Assembly: GCA_016806715.1 (NCBI GenBank) | Contig: CP060531.1 | Location: forward strand, 1,721,966 to 1,785,965 | DNA from: Thermoplasmatales archaeon | GTDB lineage: Archaea; Thermoplasmatota; Thermoplasmata; Thermoplasmatales; Thermoplasmataceae | DNA length: 64,000 nucleotides | Direction: 5' to 3' | In this document: piece by piece, positions 1-8,834 of the stretch | Numbering within the stretch: position 1 is the first letter of the stretch | Layout: the number at the start of each line of letters is the position of its first letter | Position numbers and translations under genes: made by a program | The notes under the pieces: model-generated | The model's input: the letters and a program-made list of their open reading frames with translations, nothing else | Told to the model about the DNA's origin: nothing | Databases searched by the model: none

Positions 1-2598
1 AAAGACGTCCTGCTATTATCGCCAACCGGAAGCGGCAAGACAGAGGCTGCCATCCTGCCGTTAATGCACATCTTATTGAGGGATAGCCCTCCGCCGGTAT
101 CTGTGCTCTACATTACGCCACTAAGGGCACTTAATCGTGACATGCTGCAGCGGCTGATAGATTACGGAAGGAAGATAGGAATATCAGTGCAGGTAAGGCA
201 CAGTGATATCGGACCTGCTGAGAAGAGGGAGATCCTGAAAAATCCGGCTGGAATACTCATAACGACGCCGGAGTCCCTGCAGATAATGCTCAACGGAAAG
301 AATCTCAGAGAAATTATTAAAAACGTCAGGTACGTCGTCGCGGATGAACTTCACGAGCTTGCGCAGAATGAGAGGGGTTCGCAATTTTCACTGGCAATGG
401 AAAGACTGAGGCATCTTACCGGAGGATTCCAGGCTGTTGGACTTTCGGCGACTGTCGGAAATGCAGAAGAACTCTCCCTGATGCTGAACGGTTCCGGCAA
501 GGTAGAGATCATCAAGGCAGAAGTAGAGAAAAAGATGGATGCAACGGCAGTGATCCCTGAAAGTTCTGATAAATCAGCATCAGAAATAATGGGTTGTGAT
601 GAACAGTATGCAGGGGCAATATTGTATGTATGGAATCTTATAGACAAAAACCCTGGAACCATTGTATTCGTGAATACGAGGAGCATAGCGGAGGATATAT
701 CATTCAGGATTAGACTCATGATCAAGGACCCTCCCATAATGGTGCATCACGGCTCTCTTTCCAGAGATACGCGCGAGGCAGCCGAACGGGATTTTAAGAG
801 CGGTAAGATAAAAGCGATAATCTCTACTTCATCACTTGAGCTTGGGATAGATATCGGGCTTGCAAAACTTGTGATACAGTTCAATTCCCCCAGGCAAATC
901 AATAAGTTGCTCCAACGTGTAGGTAGGTCCGGGCACAGCCTTGAGAAGGTGTCAAGAGGCATAGTTGTCTGTACTGATGTGATAGAACTGGAGGAGGCCC
1001 TTGCAATCATCGACCAGGCGAATGCTGGCGTGCTGGAGGACATATTGATCATGAAAAATTCGCTGGCAACCATCGCAAACCAGATCATATCAGAAATACA
1101 CTTCTCCAAGGAATTAAGCGCTGATGCACTGTTTTCCCAGATCACGGCTGCATACCCATTTCGCACGCTCAGTCATGATGACTTTACCGCTCTCCTTGAA
1201 TTCCTTGCCAGAACGAGGAAAATATGGAATGATCCTCAGGTTATCCGCCGGAGAGCAGGTACACTTAGTTATTATCTCGAGAATATTTCCATGATACCGA
1301 GTGAAAAAAATTACAGGGTTATTGATATAGGTTCCAGGAAATTTATCGGAACCCTTGACGAACGATATGTTGTCAACGAGATAGAGCCCGGCAGCTACTT
1401 CGTGATCAAGGGTTCCACCTGGCGGACTGTCAGGATAGATGAGGACAGGATTTTTGTCGAGGCCTTCCCGACTGTGGCAATCGCCCCGAAATGGTCCGGT
1501 GAAGATATACCGGTACTACCGGACGTGATGGACAATATTTCAGAAATGCGTAAGAATAACCGAATTCCTGAAAATACAGACAGTTTTTCCAGGGCACTGA
1601 TGAAGGAATGGTATTCAGGGCAACTGGCATTGAAGGAACGAGTAATTATTGAGACAAAGAATGGCGAGGTGATCGTGCAGATAATATCGGGGACAAGAGC
1701 AAATTTTGCTCTTGCGGAAATTCTTACCAGTTTTATGGTATCAGTAACAGGGCAGAGCGTGGAGATGGACTATTCCCCATATCACATTTATATGAGATGC
1801 TCCCGCCAGATAATGGCTGCAGATGTGGAAAAAATTATTCGCGGCATAGATCCAGGAAGGTTAGAGGATTATATCAGGGCCGTGGCAAGGAGATCGCGTT
1901 TCTTCAACCTTGTATTCCTGTATGAAGCAAAAAAATTCGGTGTAATCAGCAAGGACGCAGATATTAGCAGAATCAGGTTTGAGAAGATTGTGGACTCCTA
2001 TCTGGACACTCCCGTATATACAGATTCTGTGAGGAAGCTGATAACTAACTATATGGATCTCGACACTCTAAGGTCGTTCCTTTCTAACATTGGTAATGTG
2101 GAGTTCGTCCTGAAGAATAGCATTTCAAGTTCTTCCAGTATTTTCCTGAGACATTACTCTGAAAAGGTGATGCCTCTCAAGCCCACAAAATCCATTCTTG
2201 AGTCAGTGAAAACAAGACTGATGAACGAAGAAACCGTTTTGTACTGTACCGCCTGTGGAAACATTCGGACCATGAAGATTCGTGAAATCCGGTCAATTAA
2301 GTGCCCGGATTGCGGAAGCTATCTCGTAGCTTCACTTTCAAGGTATGATCGGGAAGAGCTCCAGTCCATATCAGGTAAGGAAAGTGAAAACTCAAGGATA
2401 AGGAAGAGAATTTCAAAGAATGCACATCTTGTCAAGGAAAGGGGGATGGTAGCAATAATGACAATGGCTGCAAGGGGTATAGGGGCCGAAACTGCATCCA
2501 GGATCCTTGAGGTTTCGTATCACAGTGAAGAGGATATAATCAGGGCAATACTCACCGCTGAAGTTGAGTTCGCAAAGAATAAACGTTACTGGGACTGA
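1..2598 (+). CDS. lhr: Lhr-like superfamily 2 helicase, 5' end cut by window
   Basis: Large ATP-dependent helicase of the Lhr family, a group implicated in DNA repair and RNA metabolism in archaea. The frame is open from the first base. Visible motifs are Walker A (SPTGSGKTEAA, bases 19-51), the motif II variant DELH (343-354), and the motif VI stretch QRVGRSGHS typical of Lhr/Ski2-like enzymes. After the two RecA-like domains come a winged-helix region and the long Lhr C-terminal part. Near the end sits a four-cysteine knuckle (CTACG ... CPDCGS, about 2248-2316) that probably binds zinc. Probably only a short N-terminal piece is missing. The next gene starts 10 nt downstream, so the two may be cotranscribed. 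The assignment is firm at family level; which archaeal Lhr subtype it is was not determined. Confidence 0.93.
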   Translation, partial: KDVLLLSPTGSGKTEAAILPLMHILLRDSPPPVSVLYITPLRALNRDMLQRLIDYGRKIGISVQVRHSDIGPAEKREILKNPAGILITTPESLQIMLNGKNLREIIKNVRYVVADELHELAQNERGSQFSLAMERLRHLTGGFQAVGLSATVGNAEELSLMLNGSGKVEIIKAEVEKKMDATAVIPESSDKSASEIMGCDEQYAGAILYVWNLIDKNPGTIVFVNTRSIAEDISFRIRLMIKDPPIMVHHGSLSRDTREAAERDFKSGKIKAIISTSSLELGIDIGLAKLVIQFNSPRQINKLLQRVGRSGHSLEKVSRGIVVCTDVIELEEALAIIDQANAGVLEDILIMKNSLATIANQIISEIHFSKELSADALFSQITAAYPFRTLSHDDFTALLEFLARTRKIWNDPQVIRRRAGTLSYYLENISMIPSEKNYRVIDIGSRKFIGTLDERYVVNEIEPGSYFVIKGSTWRTVRIDEDRIFVEAFPTVAIAPKWSGEDIPVLPDVMDNISEMRKNNRIPENTDSFSRALMKEWYSGQLALKERVIIETKNGEVIVQIISGTRANFALAEILTSFMVSVTGQSVEMDYSPYHIYMRCSRQIMAADVEKIIRGIDPGRLEDYIRAVARRSRFFNLVFLYEAKKFGVISKDADISRIRFEKIVDSYLDTPVYTDSVRKLITNYMDLDTLRSFLSNIGNVEFVLKNSISSSSSIFLRHYSEKVMPLKPTKSILESVKTRLMNEETVLYCTACGNIRTMKIREIRSIKCPDCGSYLVASLSRYDREELQSISGKESENSRIRKRISKNAHLVKERGMVAIMTMAARGIGAETASRILEVSYHSEEDIIRAILTAEVEFAKNKRYWD

Positions 2599-2608
2599 GG
2601 GAACTGGG

Positions 2609-3043
2609 ATGCGGTTCGTTAAAGGGGATGCGGAAAAAGCTCTTCGGATCATTGATGCGTACATCGAGAAGAATCTCAAGGTGCCGGTTATTGTTGAAGG
2701 AGCAAAGGATTCAGAAGCGTTAAGAGGACTCGGGTTCAAAGGCAAGATTATAGTTTTTAACTCTGGGCTAAGTGTAGTAGCCTTTTGTGAAGAACTTTCC
2801 TACAGGGAGTCAAGGTTAATCATTCTGGTCGATTTTGACAGAACAGGTAGTCTTTTGAGGAAGAGGTTATCGTCTCTCCTTTCTGCATCAATTCAGGAGG
2901 TGGATACCGACCTGTGGGAATACATACGTGGACATTTCCCTATCAGGACAGTGGAGGAACTCCCCTCAATAATTGGTCTTGTGGGAAAGGAAGTGCAGGG
3001 AAATCATGGCACGAGGAAAGCTTCCAGAAATAAGGTCAAATAA
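2609..3043 (+). CDS. Small TOPRIM-domain protein
   Basis: Single-domain TOPRIM protein of 144 residues, of the archaeal small primase-like type. TOPRIM domains coordinate metal for phosphoryl transfer on nucleic acids. The Glu of the first motif is in VEGAKD (about residue 30) and the acidic pair is in DFDRTG (75-77). I chose the ATG at 2609 because it follows a GAGGGA stretch and the helicase stop. An in-frame ATG at 2564 would overlap the helicase by 35 nt. The 3' end overlaps only an upstream in-frame ATG of the RNase Z gene that I do not favour. Its reaction is unknown; a role in RNA or DNA end metabolism alongside Lhr is inference from the neighbour. Confidence 0.8.
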   Translation: MRFVKGDAEKALRIIDAYIEKNLKVPVIVEGAKDSEALRGLGFKGKIIVFNSGLSVVAFCEELSYRESRLIILVDFDRTGSLLRKRLSSLLSASIQEVDTDLWEYIRGHFPIRTVEELPSIIGLVGKEVQGNHGTRKASRNKVK

Positions 3044-3074
3044 AAGTTTATTCTCATTGCCCGATTACCGGACA

Positions 3075-3992
3075 ATGGCGTCAAACATACGAATAACCTT
3101 CTTTGGAACCGGCGGTTCCTGGCCCACCCCGTTACGTGGGTTACCCTCAGTTGGGATACAGGTTGACGATAAGCTGAACCTGTTCGACTGCGGAGAAGGT
3201 TCCCAGAAGCAGATAATGAAGAGCAGCACATCCTTCATGAAGGTAGAGAATGTTTTCATAACGCATTTTCACGGGGACCATTTCATTGGTCTCATAGGCA
3301 TGGTGCAGAGCATGTCATTCAACGGGCGATCAGACCCATTGAATATATACGGGCCAAGGGGGGCGATCCATATGATACTTAACGCCCTGAATGTCGGATA
3401 TTTCCGGCTAAACTTTGACGTGAAGATCACAGAACTTGACGCAAACAGAACATATGATTTCGGGGAATTTACAATAAGCACCCTGCCAAATGACCATCCT
3501 GTTCCCGCACTGTCCTACTGCCTGGAGGAAAAGGACCTGATCAGAATTGACCGGCAGAAAGCAGAAGACCTGGCATTTCCTGTAAGAAGGCTTGAAGAAC
3601 TGAGGCAAAAGGGCATTCTGGAGATTGATGGTAGAATATACAGTATAGGGGATGTCAGCGCAGGAGTAAGGAAGGGGCGTAAGATCGTATATACTGGGGA
3701 TACAAGACCAATGCAATCCATGGTTGAGTTTTCAAGAAACGCCGACGTGTTGATTCACGATACGACAACAGACTCTTCACTGGAACCAAAGGTCAACGAA
3801 TTTGGCCACACATCTGCCAAGCAGGCAGCAAAGATAGCAAGAGATGCTAACGTGAAGCGTCTCTATCTTTTTCATTACAGTCCGAGAGTGGATGACGTGA
3901 ACACTCTTCTAACCGAGGCTAGGGAAATTTTTCCGCAAACTTTCGCGAGTTCAGATCTTGCAGAGTTCGATGTACCCGTGAATAGGGCTTGA
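3075..3992 (+). CDS. rnz: Ribonuclease Z (tRNA 3' endonuclease)
   Basis: Metallo-beta-lactamase-fold endonuclease that removes 3' trailers from pre-tRNA. The protein opens with ITFFGTGGSWPT, the usual RNase Z start. The zinc motif HFHGDH lies at residues 64-69. Further zinc ligands are in YTGDTRP, and GHTSAKQAAKIA precedes the C-terminal FHYSPR. At 305 residues it matches the archaeal short form. The ATG at 3075 places the conserved beta strand right after the start; an earlier in-frame ATG at 2973 would overlap the TOPRIM gene by 71 nt and add unconserved residues. None of the four tRNA genes seen in this window carries an encoded CCA, which fits a need for RNase Z plus CCA addition. Confidence 0.93.
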   Translation: MASNIRITFFGTGGSWPTPLRGLPSVGIQVDDKLNLFDCGEGSQKQIMKSSTSFMKVENVFITHFHGDHFIGLIGMVQSMSFNGRSDPLNIYGPRGAIHMILNALNVGYFRLNFDVKITELDANRTYDFGEFTISTLPNDHPVPALSYCLEEKDLIRIDRQKAEDLAFPVRRLEELRQKGILEIDGRIYSIGDVSAGVRKGRKIVYTGDTRPMQSMVEFSRNADVLIHDTTTDSSLEPKVNEFGHTSAKQAAKIARDANVKRLYLFHYSPRVDDVNTLLTEAREIFPQTFASSDLAEFDVPVNRA

Positions 3993-4012
3993 ACCGATGC
4001 CATGATATGCCG

Positions 4013-4483
4013 TCATTTCTTGACAAATTCTGTGGTGATGCCTGACTGACCCTGAAAATTCCCGGACCTCTGGTCATACCCTAGAGCAGGTTCTGACGAC
4101 ATCTTCATGAACGCAATCTGTGCGATAGCTTTTCCAACAGCAATGTGAACGGCTTCATCTGATGCATTGTAAAGCGCAAGGGTAAGTTCTCCTCTGAAAC
4201 CTGAATCTACAAGTCCGAAACTACCGAAAATTCCCTTTCTGCAGTACGATGATTTCAACCATAACTGCCCGATGAGTCCCCTTTTAATGTCCAGGCGTTC
4301 CATGGTTGATACCAGGAAAAATGTCTTTGCTGGAACAAATCCTTCACTGTGTGTCTCGCCATGGATCCTCACTTCACCTATGGTTAGGTCGTATCCATTG
4401 GGCGTAAGCTGTTCTTTCCTGAAATTGCTTACTATGAGCTCTCCTTTTGATACCATGGCAACTATTTCGGAGTCTGAAATCAT
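4013..4483 (-). CDS. dut: Archaeal-type dUTP diphosphatase (dCTP deaminase fold)
   Basis: Trimeric nucleotide hydrolase of the dCTP deaminase/dUTPase superfamily, 156 residues. It removes dUTP and supplies dUMP. The phosphate-binding KSSYCRKGI (77-85), the VDSGFRGELTL core (92-102) and a Gly/Gln-rich C-terminal tail (RSGNFQGQSG) are visible. In dCTP deaminases the core continues T-L-E-L with a catalytic Glu; here the residue is Ala103 (TLAL). That argues against deaminase activity and for the archaeal dUTPase branch. Tail-to-tail with RNase Z, and 38 nt downstream of a nucleobase permease on the same strand, so a shared nucleotide-salvage operon is plausible. Confidence 0.85.
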   Translation of the reverse strand: MISDSEIVAMVSKGELIVSNFRKEQLTPNGYDLTIGEVRIHGETHSEGFVPAKTFFLVSTMERLDIKRGLIGQLWLKSSYCRKGIFGSFGLVDSGFRGELTLALYNASDEAVHIAVGKAIAQIAFMKMSSEPALGYDQRSGNFQGQSGITTEFVKK

Positions 4484-4521
4484 CTACCGGTATAATTTCA
4501 GTTCAAATAATATGATTTCTG

Positions 4522-5904
4522 TCAATTTACGTTTATTATGGCCGCAGCCTTTTTGTGCATCCGGGGCGAAATCATGTTCATAACCACATACAGAACCATT
4601 GCAAGCACAAAGGAGACATAATAACTCAGGTCAACACCCCCAAGTGCCTGAGCCACCGGACCGTAAGGGAAACCCGATGGCGCCATAAAAGGTATGGATA
4701 TGATGATAGATGCGCAATATGACACTATTCCTGTAAGATTGTACTTTGCATTGCTGGTCTGCCCATACCTCTTCCCGCGATTAACTATAAAGAAGTCCGC
4801 CAGGATGATCCCTATCCACGGAGTGATCCAGTAGTCCAGCAGGTAAAGGAAAGTTTCATAAGAGTAGTTGAAGCCATTGACAACCGAGATTAAGGAGAAA
4901 ATTACTGCAACAACAGACATAATGATGACAACAGTTATGCGCTTCAGCTTTAGGCCAGCAGCTCTAATTGAAAGTGAGTTGGAATAGAGGTTGATAGAAT
5001 TGGCGGCAATTCCTCCCAGCACAATACCAACCAGACCAATGTCAAAATACCTGCCCATTATTGGTGCAAGAGCACTGGCCGGGTTCGCGGTTGCAGCCAT
5101 TCCAGAGGCAATTGCAACAAGCATTCCTGCAATTTCGAGCCACAACGAGGCGGCAAAGCCTCCAAGGAAAGAGTATGAAAACACCCTGCTCATCCCGGTA
5201 TTCGGAGCGATATACCGGGAATAGTCAGAAGCATATGGTCCCCAGCTCATAATGTACGAGAAGGAGAGTGCAAGGACAATCCCGAACTGTGTGAACATGG
5301 ACAGATTGGAGTTGCTGGAATATGCCAGGGTCCAGTGAAGATGGTCCAGCGCAAAGTAAGTCACAACTATAAACATTATTCCGAGGAGGTACGACATCAA
5401 TTTCTCAAATTTGTGAATGAATTTCTGTCCGAAATAAGCAGAAATTCCGACAATAGCCGCAACGAGTATTACGGAATAGATGAGCAGAGTTCCGCTGATG
5501 AGCAGGCTTAATGCAAAAGCAGCCAGCACCGTGTTGATGGTCAACCATCCGGTCGTATTCAGCCACTGAAGGACAGACATTATGGACCCGCCACGATTTC
5601 CGAAAGACCTCCTTCCCATGACCATCTGGGGAACACGTGATTTTGGCCCAATGGCACTCATGAGGCCAAGCATGGAAGCGCCAATAACGTTCCCGACAAT
5701 CAGGGCAATTATTGTTGTTACCAGCCCGAATCCAAAAAATATGGGAAGAAATCCCAGGGCAAAATCGCCAATTGTGAGGTTGGAAGCAAACCAGATATAG
5801 AAAAGTGAACGGGCGTCAGGGCCTTTGATATTATCTGGAACAGGTTGGATATCAAGCTTCTCGGGCGTGAACGCGGAGTCTGTACCTAACACCTGTTCGG
5901 TCAT
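4522..5904 (-). CDS. NCS1-family nucleobase:cation symporter
   Basis: Integral membrane transporter of the nucleobase:cation symporter-1 family (cytosine, purine, allantoin, thiamine-type substrates). Length is 460 residues with about twelve hydrophobic segments. The first begins near residue 35 (SNLTIGDFALGFLPIFFGFG), the usual NCS1 opening helix, followed by a VGNVIGASMLGLMSAIGPKS stretch. The C-terminal basic tail (PRMHKKAA) faces the cytoplasm by the positive-inside rule. It heads a two-gene unit with the dUTPase, which favours a pyrimidine or purine base as substrate, but the exact substrate cannot be read from sequence. Its upstream region is shared with the divergent scpB. Confidence 0.85.
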   Translation of the reverse strand: MTEQVLGTDSAFTPEKLDIQPVPDNIKGPDARSLFYIWFASNLTIGDFALGFLPIFFGFGLVTTIIALIVGNVIGASMLGLMSAIGPKSRVPQMVMGRRSFGNRGGSIMSVLQWLNTTGWLTINTVLAAFALSLLISGTLLIYSVILVAAIVGISAYFGQKFIHKFEKLMSYLLGIMFIVVTYFALDHLHWTLAYSSNSNLSMFTQFGIVLALSFSYIMSWGPYASDYSRYIAPNTGMSRVFSYSFLGGFAASLWLEIAGMLVAIASGMAATANPASALAPIMGRYFDIGLVGIVLGGIAANSINLYSNSLSIRAAGLKLKRITVVIIMSVVAVIFSLISVVNGFNYSYETFLYLLDYWITPWIGIILADFFIVNRGKRYGQTSNAKYNLTGIVSYCASIIISIPFMAPSGFPYGPVAQALGGVDLSYYVSFVLAMVLYVVMNMISPRMHKKAAAIINVN

Positions 5905-6082
5905 GTCGTGGTTATTTCACAAAGGTATTAAATCGTTACTGAGCGGACGGGTTTCCCCTCAGCAATGATGGTTTTACCAGTTTTAATCCTCTGATAGTTG
6001 GTTACGGGAAATCTCCCCGCTTAAGAGCTGGTAACAGGAATAGGCTACGCGTCTCAAGTTTTTAATACGCATCTCCATTTTC

Positions 6083-6601
6083 ATGATAATGAACCCCAGG
6101 CTAATGGTCGAGGCAGTTCTATATGCAAGCAATAAACCTCTGAGTATACGGGATATCTCCGGCGTCCTTTCCCTGCCAGTAAGTGACGTGTCTAAGGAGA
6201 TGAAAAAACTCATTCGTGAGTATGGAGATAGAGAAATATCAATGACCATTGTGAAGATAGGAAAAAGATACAGGATGCAACTGAAGGAGGAGTACCTGGA
6301 CACAGTGAACGCTGTTTCTGAGCCAGAACTGACAGGGCTTGAGCTTTCAGTGATGGGATTCATAGCTTCCCATCCATCATGCAGGAAAGGAGATTTGAGA
6401 GAGAAATTCGGGGAAAAATATCACTTACCGCTGGAGACGCTGAAGGCAAAAAAACTTGTACATGGCAGCAAATACAGGAACACGGAAATTCTTACTACCG
6501 GAAAGAGGTTCTTTGATTATTTCGGAATAGATCGGAGTCGGTTCGGGAACATGGTAAAAGACGTTTTAGAGGATCATGCTGGGGATAAGATCAATGATTA
6601 A
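6083..6601 (+). CDS. scpB: Segregation and condensation protein ScpB
   Basis: Tandem winged-helix kleisin-binding subunit of the SMC condensin complex, which shapes the chromosome. The N-terminal segment (VEAVLYASNKPLSIRDIS) is the diagnostic ScpB helix and first winged helix; a second winged helix runs from about residue 75 to 135. Length is 172 residues with a short charged tail. Two ATGs (6083 and 6089) could start it, differing by two residues. A TATA-like stretch (TTTTTAATACGC) sits about 20-25 nt upstream, suggesting a leaderless message. The 3' end overlaps purD by 8 nt, so the two are coupled. The usual partner scpA is not next to it. Confidence 0.83.
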   Translation: MIMNPRLMVEAVLYASNKPLSIRDISGVLSLPVSDVSKEMKKLIREYGDREISMTIVKIGKRYRMQLKEEYLDTVNAVSEPELTGLELSVMGFIASHPSCRKGDLREKFGEKYHLPLETLKAKKLVHGSKYRNTEILTTGKRFFDYFGIDRSRFGNMVKDVLEDHAGDKIND

Positions 6602-7889
6602 GGTACTGCTCATAGGGGGAGGTGGAAGAGAGGATGCGATAGGACGTAAAATTGTCGAGGGTGGAGCAACCCTTTACTGCGTCGCAAAGAACCTAAACCC
6701 TTCGCTTTCAAAAATTTCAAATGAGTATAAAGTGATCAGTGAGCTTGATTACGATAAAATCCTGAAATATGCAACGGAAAAAAAAGTGGATCTGCTTTTT
6801 GTCGGACCAGACCCGGTACTTGAAACTCCACTCGTCGACATGGCAGAAAAGTCGGGTATCAGGGTCTCATCTCCATCCAGAGAAGCATCAAAAATTGAAA
6901 CCTCAAAAGAGTACATGCGCGGTTTTGTAGAAAGAAATGGAATAAAGGGTAATATTTTCTCAAGGGTATTTACCGACGGGGTAGAAGCTTCAAAATTCAT
7001 AACTTCCAGTCAAATGGAGTTTGCCGTTAAACCCATCGGGCTAACTGGTGGAAAGGGAGTCAAAGTCATGGGTTCTCAGATCAGTACCAGGGAGGAGGCA
7101 TCAAGATATGCTGCTGAGATAGTTTCCAGGGATGGGCGGGTCCTGCTTGAGGAAAAGATCAGCGGCGAAGAATTCTCCCTCCAGGTGTTCTCGGATGGCA
7201 GCACCATCTCCCCTATGCCTCTTGCGCAGGATTACAAGAGGGCTCTCGAGGGTGACAGGGGCGTCAATACTGGCGGCATGGGGTCAATCACCGATTCCGA
7301 TCACAAACTTCCCTTCATAACTGCTGGATGCCGGGATAGTGCCCTGGCAATAATGAAGAGTATAGTGAATCATATGAAACTTGAGGGGAATCCTTTCAAG
7401 GGTATCATGTACGGGCAGTTCATGCAGGTTAATGGAGAACCTAAAATAATTGAAATAAACGCAAGATTTGCTGATCCCGAGGGCATAAACGTTCTGTTTC
7501 TTCTTGAGGACAACCTGCCCGATATACTGTTCAGGATAGCGGATTCTTCATTGAGTAACAGCTCTCGATTCATGCATTTAGCTACAACATTGAAATATAT
7601 AGTGCCCAGTGGCTACGGCGAAAATGCCCAACCGGGTCAGCTGGATATTGACCTTTCCGGCCTGCCTGAGAATCTGCAGATATACTATGCTTCTGTATCA
7701 GGTACAAAAGAAAAGGTCAAGATGACATCCTCAAGGGCACTTGCGATGATATCAAGATCGGATTCAATCGAATCAGCTTCCAAGGCAGTTGAAGATAATC
7801 TGTGGAGAATAAAGGGGAATTTTTACGTCAGGCACGATATCGGATCACCGGAATTCATGAGGGAAAAGTTGCGTCGATCCTCTCACTGA
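6594..7889 (+). CDS. purD: Phosphoribosylamine-glycine ligase (GAR synthetase)
   Basis: ATP-grasp ligase for step two of purine synthesis: phosphoribosylamine plus glycine plus ATP gives GAR. The protein begins MIKVLLIGGGGREDAIGRKI, the standard PurD opening. The ATP-grasp core includes KPIGLTGGKGVKV, the LLEEKISGEEFSLQ segment and the metal-binding EINARFADPE. Length is 431 residues, normal for the family. I chose the ATG at 6594 over one six codons earlier because it places the conserved beta strand at the N-terminus. It overlaps scpB, and no other pur gene is present in the window. Confidence 0.94.
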   Translation: MIKVLLIGGGGREDAIGRKIVEGGATLYCVAKNLNPSLSKISNEYKVISELDYDKILKYATEKKVDLLFVGPDPVLETPLVDMAEKSGIRVSSPSREASKIETSKEYMRGFVERNGIKGNIFSRVFTDGVEASKFITSSQMEFAVKPIGLTGGKGVKVMGSQISTREEASRYAAEIVSRDGRVLLEEKISGEEFSLQVFSDGSTISPMPLAQDYKRALEGDRGVNTGGMGSITDSDHKLPFITAGCRDSALAIMKSIVNHMKLEGNPFKGIMYGQFMQVNGEPKIIEINARFADPEGINVLFLLEDNLPDILFRIADSSLSNSSRFMHLATTLKYIVPSGYGENAQPGQLDIDLSGLPENLQIYYASVSGTKEKVKMTSSRALAMISRSDSIESASKAVEDNLWRIKGNFYVRHDIGSPEFMREKLRRSSH

Positions 7890-8788
7890 ACCTTGACAGT
7901 TCCAAGAATTCTCGGAATAGATGTGTTTGAGCATATGGCAAGCACATCATTGTACACAGCTATTGGACGATCAAGTGTGATCTCATTGCCACTTGTGAAT
8001 CCCCTGGAATATTTCATCTGGTCGCATATGAAGATCTCATTGCCACTTATGTTCTTCCCGGCAAGGGTTGGATGAAAATTTATCTGTGACTCTATTTTTG
8101 CCACTCTTTTAAGCTGGTTTTCTGTAAGAAACATACCCCTCTCCATATCATCGATTTCTATGTTCTTCAGGGCCAAACCCACTCTCGACCCAGCAGGAGC
8201 AGAGTCAACATCAACATCCTGCATCTGGATCGACCTGATTTGCACCTGGCTATCGAGGGAGGATGCGTAGAGATTCTGGTGTTTTGCAATTGTACCCTTC
8301 AGGACAAATCCCAAAGCAACGGTTCCGACGCTCTTTACCTTGAAGAAGTGATCAATAATCACGCTTGTCCCCTCATTGCCCCTCATTATTTTCATGCTGC
8401 CGATGGAGCTTGCCAGTTCAACAGGAGATCCCCTGAAAAACTCATATTTTGATACAACTGTATTACTGATGATCTTCCTGACAGTGGAAAGTTTATTCTC
8501 ATCCTTCAATATGATAAATCCCCTGTCTTTCTTCATCAAGTCAAGGGCTATTAGCACTTCACCAAGATCCCTGTTTATATCATCTATCCCAAGTATGACT
8601 ACATCCGCAGGATATATGGAATCCGTAAGCGAGGACATCTTTTCCGGAAAGCGGGTAGGGGAGAGTATGGTCAACACAGTTTCCCCATCTTTCCTGTGAT
8701 AGATTGTGATGTCACTTTCCGTTCCCTTCTTCGCTATTTCTCTTATGATTTCAGGAACATTGTATGCGAAAATGTTTATTGGATTCAT
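7883..8788 (-). CDS. SelB-like translation-factor relative with degenerate GTPase domain
   Basis: 301-residue protein resembling archaeal SelB-like proteins (a SelB elongation factor relative found patchily in archaea). Residues from about 143 onward look like elongation-factor domain II (HFFKVKSVGTVALGFVLKG, then DVDSAPAGSRVGLALKNIE) and a following beta-barrel. The first 130 residues occupy the G-domain position but show no P-loop, no DxxG and no NKxD motif, so GTP hydrolysis is not expected. This is seen directly; loss of GTPase motifs is also reported for the aSelB-like family. Function is unknown. It overlaps purD tail-to-tail by 7 nt and has its own upstream AT-rich promoter region. Confidence 0.7.
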   Translation of the reverse strand: MNPINIFAYNVPEIIREIAKKGTESDITIYHRKDGETVLTILSPTRFPEKMSSLTDSIYPADVVILGIDDINRDLGEVLIALDLMKKDRGFIILKDENKLSTVRKIISNTVVSKYEFFRGSPVELASSIGSMKIMRGNEGTSVIIDHFFKVKSVGTVALGFVLKGTIAKHQNLYASSLDSQVQIRSIQMQDVDVDSAPAGSRVGLALKNIEIDDMERGMFLTENQLKRVAKIESQINFHPTLAGKNISGNEIFICDQMKYSRGFTSGNEITLDRPIAVYNDVLAICSNTSIPRILGTVKVQ

Positions 8789-8834
8789 ACTACACTGTAA
8801 TATTATCTGGGGATATAAACAGATACCAGCGATT

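Noticed and set aside
4013-4483. dCTP deaminase (dcd)
   Set aside because: The catalytic Glu is replaced by Ala103, and the short length fits archaeal dUTPase.
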